In this document: positions 62,274-64,000 of the stretch, one piece after another
Layout: each line of letters begins with the position of its first letter
How positions within the stretch are numbered: position 1 is the first letter of the stretch
Assembly (NCBI RefSeq): GCF_014844095.1
Contig: NZ_CP062163.1
Coordinates: 1,302,001 to 1,366,000 of the forward strand
From: Brevibacillus sp. JNUCC-41
Lineage (GTDB): Bacteria; Bacillota; Bacilli; Bacillales; DSM-1321
Direction: 5' to 3'
DNA length: 64,000 nucleotides
Notes under the pieces: generated by a model
What the model was told of the DNA's origin: nothing
Databases searched by the model: none
The model's input: the letters and a program-made list of their open reading frames with translations, nothing else
Made by a program: the position numbers and the translations under genes

Positions 62274-62981
62274 ATGGAAGGTATACATCCTCTATATGAC
62301 AAAAGCATGGAATGCCTTTTATGCAAGCAAAAATCAACCACTAAAAAGGTACGGTCGCGTTTTGTAAAAGTAGCTAAGTATGACACGGACTTTCACCCCA
62401 TTTATGAAGATTCAACCGTTAACACACTTTACTATAATATTTTTGTTTGCCCTCACTGCGGCTTTTCTTATTCCGAGGATTTCTCCCGGTACTTCCCCCC
62501 CACCACAATGGAAACCATTATGGAAAAAGTCAGCTCCCAGTGGGTTCCACATCATTTCAGCAAGGAGAGATCCATTAAAGATGCGATCAATACATACAAG
62601 TTGGCGAGCTATTGCGGAGCTTTAAAAAAGGAAAAACATATTATCCTTGCCGGAATCTGTTTACGGATAGCCTGGTTATACAGGATCAACCAAACCAAGG
62701 AACAAGAAGAAAGATTTTTGAGGTTCGCCCTGAAGGAGTATGAAGCATCCTATTCAACAGGGGACTTCAGCGGCACCCAGGTATCTGAAGCAAGGCTCCT
62801 CTATCTCGCTGGCGACATTTCTAGAAGGATAGGAAATGAAAAGGCAGCCATCAAGTATTTTTCATTAGTGTTCGAAAGACAAAAAAATGCCCGGGAAGCC
62901 TCTATCATCCAGATGGCCAGGGATCGCTTTCAGGAACTCAAGCAGAAACATGAAACATCCCATCCGATGCTGCATAACTGA
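62274..62981 (+). CDS. DUF2225 domain protein
   Basis: The ATG at 62274 follows AAAGGGGG; the frame continues upstream through a region without support. The 235-residue cytoplasmic protein has two CxxC zinc-type pairs, MECLLCKQKSTTKK and VCPHCGFSYSEDFS. A helical TPR-like region (about residues 95-225) follows with ARLLYLAGDISRRIGNEKAA and KYFSLVFERQ. This is the DUF2225 architecture, common in Firmicutes; function unknown. Confidence 0.92.
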   Translation: MEGIHPLYDKSMECLLCKQKSTTKKVRSRFVKVAKYDTDFHPIYEDSTVNTLYYNIFVCPHCGFSYSEDFSRYFPPTTMETIMEKVSSQWVPHHFSKERSIKDAINTYKLASYCGALKKEKHIILAGICLRIAWLYRINQTKEQEERFLRFALKEYEASYSTGDFSGTQVSEARLLYLAGDISRRIGNEKAAIKYFSLVFERQKNAREASIIQMARDRFQELKQKHETSHPMLHN

Positions 62982-62986
62982 AAATT

Positions 62987-63019
62987 AAAAAGGCTGTTCC
63001 ATCGAGGAACAGCTTTTTT
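62987..63019. terminator. Bidirectional terminator
   Basis: AAAAAGGCTGTTCC and GGAACAGCTTTTTT form a stem with a 5-base loop between the DUF2225 gene and convergent yuzB. Confidence 0.87.
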
Positions 63020-63034
63020 ATTCGCCGTTGATGA

Positions 63035-63271
63035 TTAGAACATTTCATTTTCATCAATGTACTTATATATTTTATCCACCAATTCATCCGTAGTGTCACC
63101 AAAAACCACTTCACCGTTCACAAGTGCATATAAGTTACTGGAGCACCTGCCGCAATATCCCAGACAACCATATTCTATGATATCTAAATTCGGATCCCGC
63201 TCCAATCTTTCCAGAGCCTCCTGAGCGCCACTGGCCAGATTGCTTACACAAAATTCAATAATCGGGTACAT
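63035..63271 (-). CDS. yuzB: YuzB family (DUF1450) thioredoxin-like protein
   Basis: The 78-residue protein has cysteines in [20 protein letters not shown] and in [20 protein letters not shown], the DUF1450 pattern, with a ferredoxin/thioredoxin-like small fold. YuzB lies next to yutJ in B. subtilis and keeps that divergent arrangement here. A role in redox or Fe-S metabolism is suggested by the cysteines and neighbours only. Confidence 0.93.
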   Translation of the reverse strand: MYPIIEFCVSNLASGAQEALERLERDPNLDIIEYGCLGYCGRCSSNLYALVNGEVVFGDTTDELVDKIYKYIDENEMF

Positions 63272-63558
63272 TGTTTCACCTCACAGTTACTAACAAACCA
63301 TCTTATTACTTTTCCCATAAACAGTCAATATTTACGCATAAAAAATCAGCCGATTTCAAGATATCGGTTGTGATTTCCTTTTATATTCGTTATACTTTTG
63401 TCGGGGTACGTAAAAAAAGAAAATTATCTAATTTTTTTATTCTTGTTACTAATTGGGGTATATATATTTATTTACACTTTAAAGGGGACCATTTGGGGGA
63501 ATCCTATCGTTAAAAGCTAGTCAAATTTTCAAGAGATCAAATAAAGGGGAAAAATCAT

Positions 63559-64000
63559 ATGAAGAATCTAGTCATACTTGGTGGCGGGTATGGTGGTATG
63601 CGCATGTTGCAAAGATTGCTGCCTAATCAGCTTCCTGAAAATGTGAGCATCACGCTTATCGACCGTAATCCTTATCACTGCTTAAAAACGGAATATTATG
63701 CTTTAGCAGCAGGTACCATTCCAGATCAGCACATCCGTGTTGCATTTCCTGAACATCCTCGCTTGAAGAACGTATACGGAGAAGTACTTTCCATCGATAT
63801 GGAAAATAAACAAGTCATTATAGAAAATCAAGATCCTGTCGTTTATGATGATTTAGTCATTGGCCTTGGCTGCGAAGATAAATACCACGATATTCCTGGT
63901 GCAGACACACATACTTACAGTATCCAAACAATCGATAAATCACGCCGCACATATTCAGCTTTGAATAATTTAGGTGCCGGTGCAACCGTTTCTATCGTTG
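63559..64000 (+). CDS. yutJ: NAD(P)/FAD-dependent oxidoreductase (YutJ), N-terminal part
   Basis: The gene starts at the ATG behind AAAGGGG and runs off the window after 147 codons. The FAD-binding loop NLVILGGGYGGMRMLQRLLP and IDRNPYHCLKTEYYALAAGT are typical of type II NADH dehydrogenase relatives; VYDDLVIGLGCEDKYHDIPG follows. Position after divergent yuzB matches YutJ, a paralogue of YumB and Ndh. Membrane association and electron transfer to quinone are possible but not proven. Confidence 0.9.
   Translation, partial: MKNLVILGGGYGGMRMLQRLLPNQLPENVSITLIDRNPYHCLKTEYYALAAGTIPDQHIRVAFPEHPRLKNVYGEVLSIDMENKQVIIENQDPVVYDDLVIGLGCEDKYHDIPGADTHTYSIQTIDKSRRTYSALNNLGAGATVSIV

Overview
The window looks like chromosomal DNA of a spore-forming member of the Bacillaceae, most likely a Bacillus or Peribacillus (the former Bacillus simplex group). 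The signs are low to moderate GC content, AAGGAGG-type ribosome binding sites, many TTG starts, an alpha/beta spore protein, a LysM/GH18 cortex-lytic enzyme, and long blocks that follow the order of the Bacillus subtilis yug-kap-mrp-yui-yum-yut region. The genus is an inference; no rRNA or tRNA gene is present to settle it.

Layout. Positions 1-7.6 kb hold the end of an amino acid permease, a DUF4349 lipoprotein, TspO, a large secreted nucleotidase of the YfkN type, DinB and a double GNAT protein. Positions 8.0-9.25 kb hold a compact regulatory locus: a YvrJ-type micro-membrane protein divergent from a sigma factor that lacks a clear N-terminal core-binding region, followed by a 72-residue protein that looks like a stand-alone sigma region 2. 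This resembles the two-part SigO/RsoA sigma factor of B. subtilis, here with a LexA-like box in front. Positions 9.2-20.7 kb hold accessory and housekeeping genes: a penicillin-acylase-family Ntn hydrolase, an RsbR-like STAS protein beside a probable sigma-B-driven 47-residue peptide, an MFS transporter, a SteT-like permease, UppP, a glycerophosphodiesterase, a SASP and SleL.

From 20.9 to 33 kb the order follows the B. subtilis yug block (yugO, yugN, pgi, yugJ/K-type alcohol dehydrogenase, yuzA, yugI, alaT-alaR, yugF, yugE, patB), with a sodium-dependent transporter and an XRE regulator inserted. From 33 to 41 kb there are sporulation, stress and cell-wall genes (yteA, Mn catalase, cyclophilin, kapB, kapD, pbpD, yufK); the histidine kinase gene kinB, which neighbours kapB in B. 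subtilis, is absent. Positions 41.4-47.2 kb carry a complete mrpABCDEFG sodium/proton antiporter operon, followed by a MOSC protein and yuxO, without the comQXPA genes that lie between mrp and yuxO in B. subtilis.

Positions 48.5-52.2 kb hold the most unusual cassette: an operon of stand-alone GTP cyclohydrolase II, RibD, an FAD monooxygenase and a HAD phosphatase, behind a near-consensus promoter with palindromic operator-like sequences. It has the genes for the first riboflavin steps but not for completing riboflavin, so it may make a diverted pyrimidine or ribityl-uracil product. The right end (52.3-64 kb) follows the yuzC-yuiE-yuiD-yuiC-yuiB-yumB-yumC-yutM-yuzB-yutJ order, rich in flavin and Fe-S redox proteins, with a Rex-like operator before the type II NADH dehydrogenase. 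All functional statements rest on reading motifs and remembered families; no searches were run.
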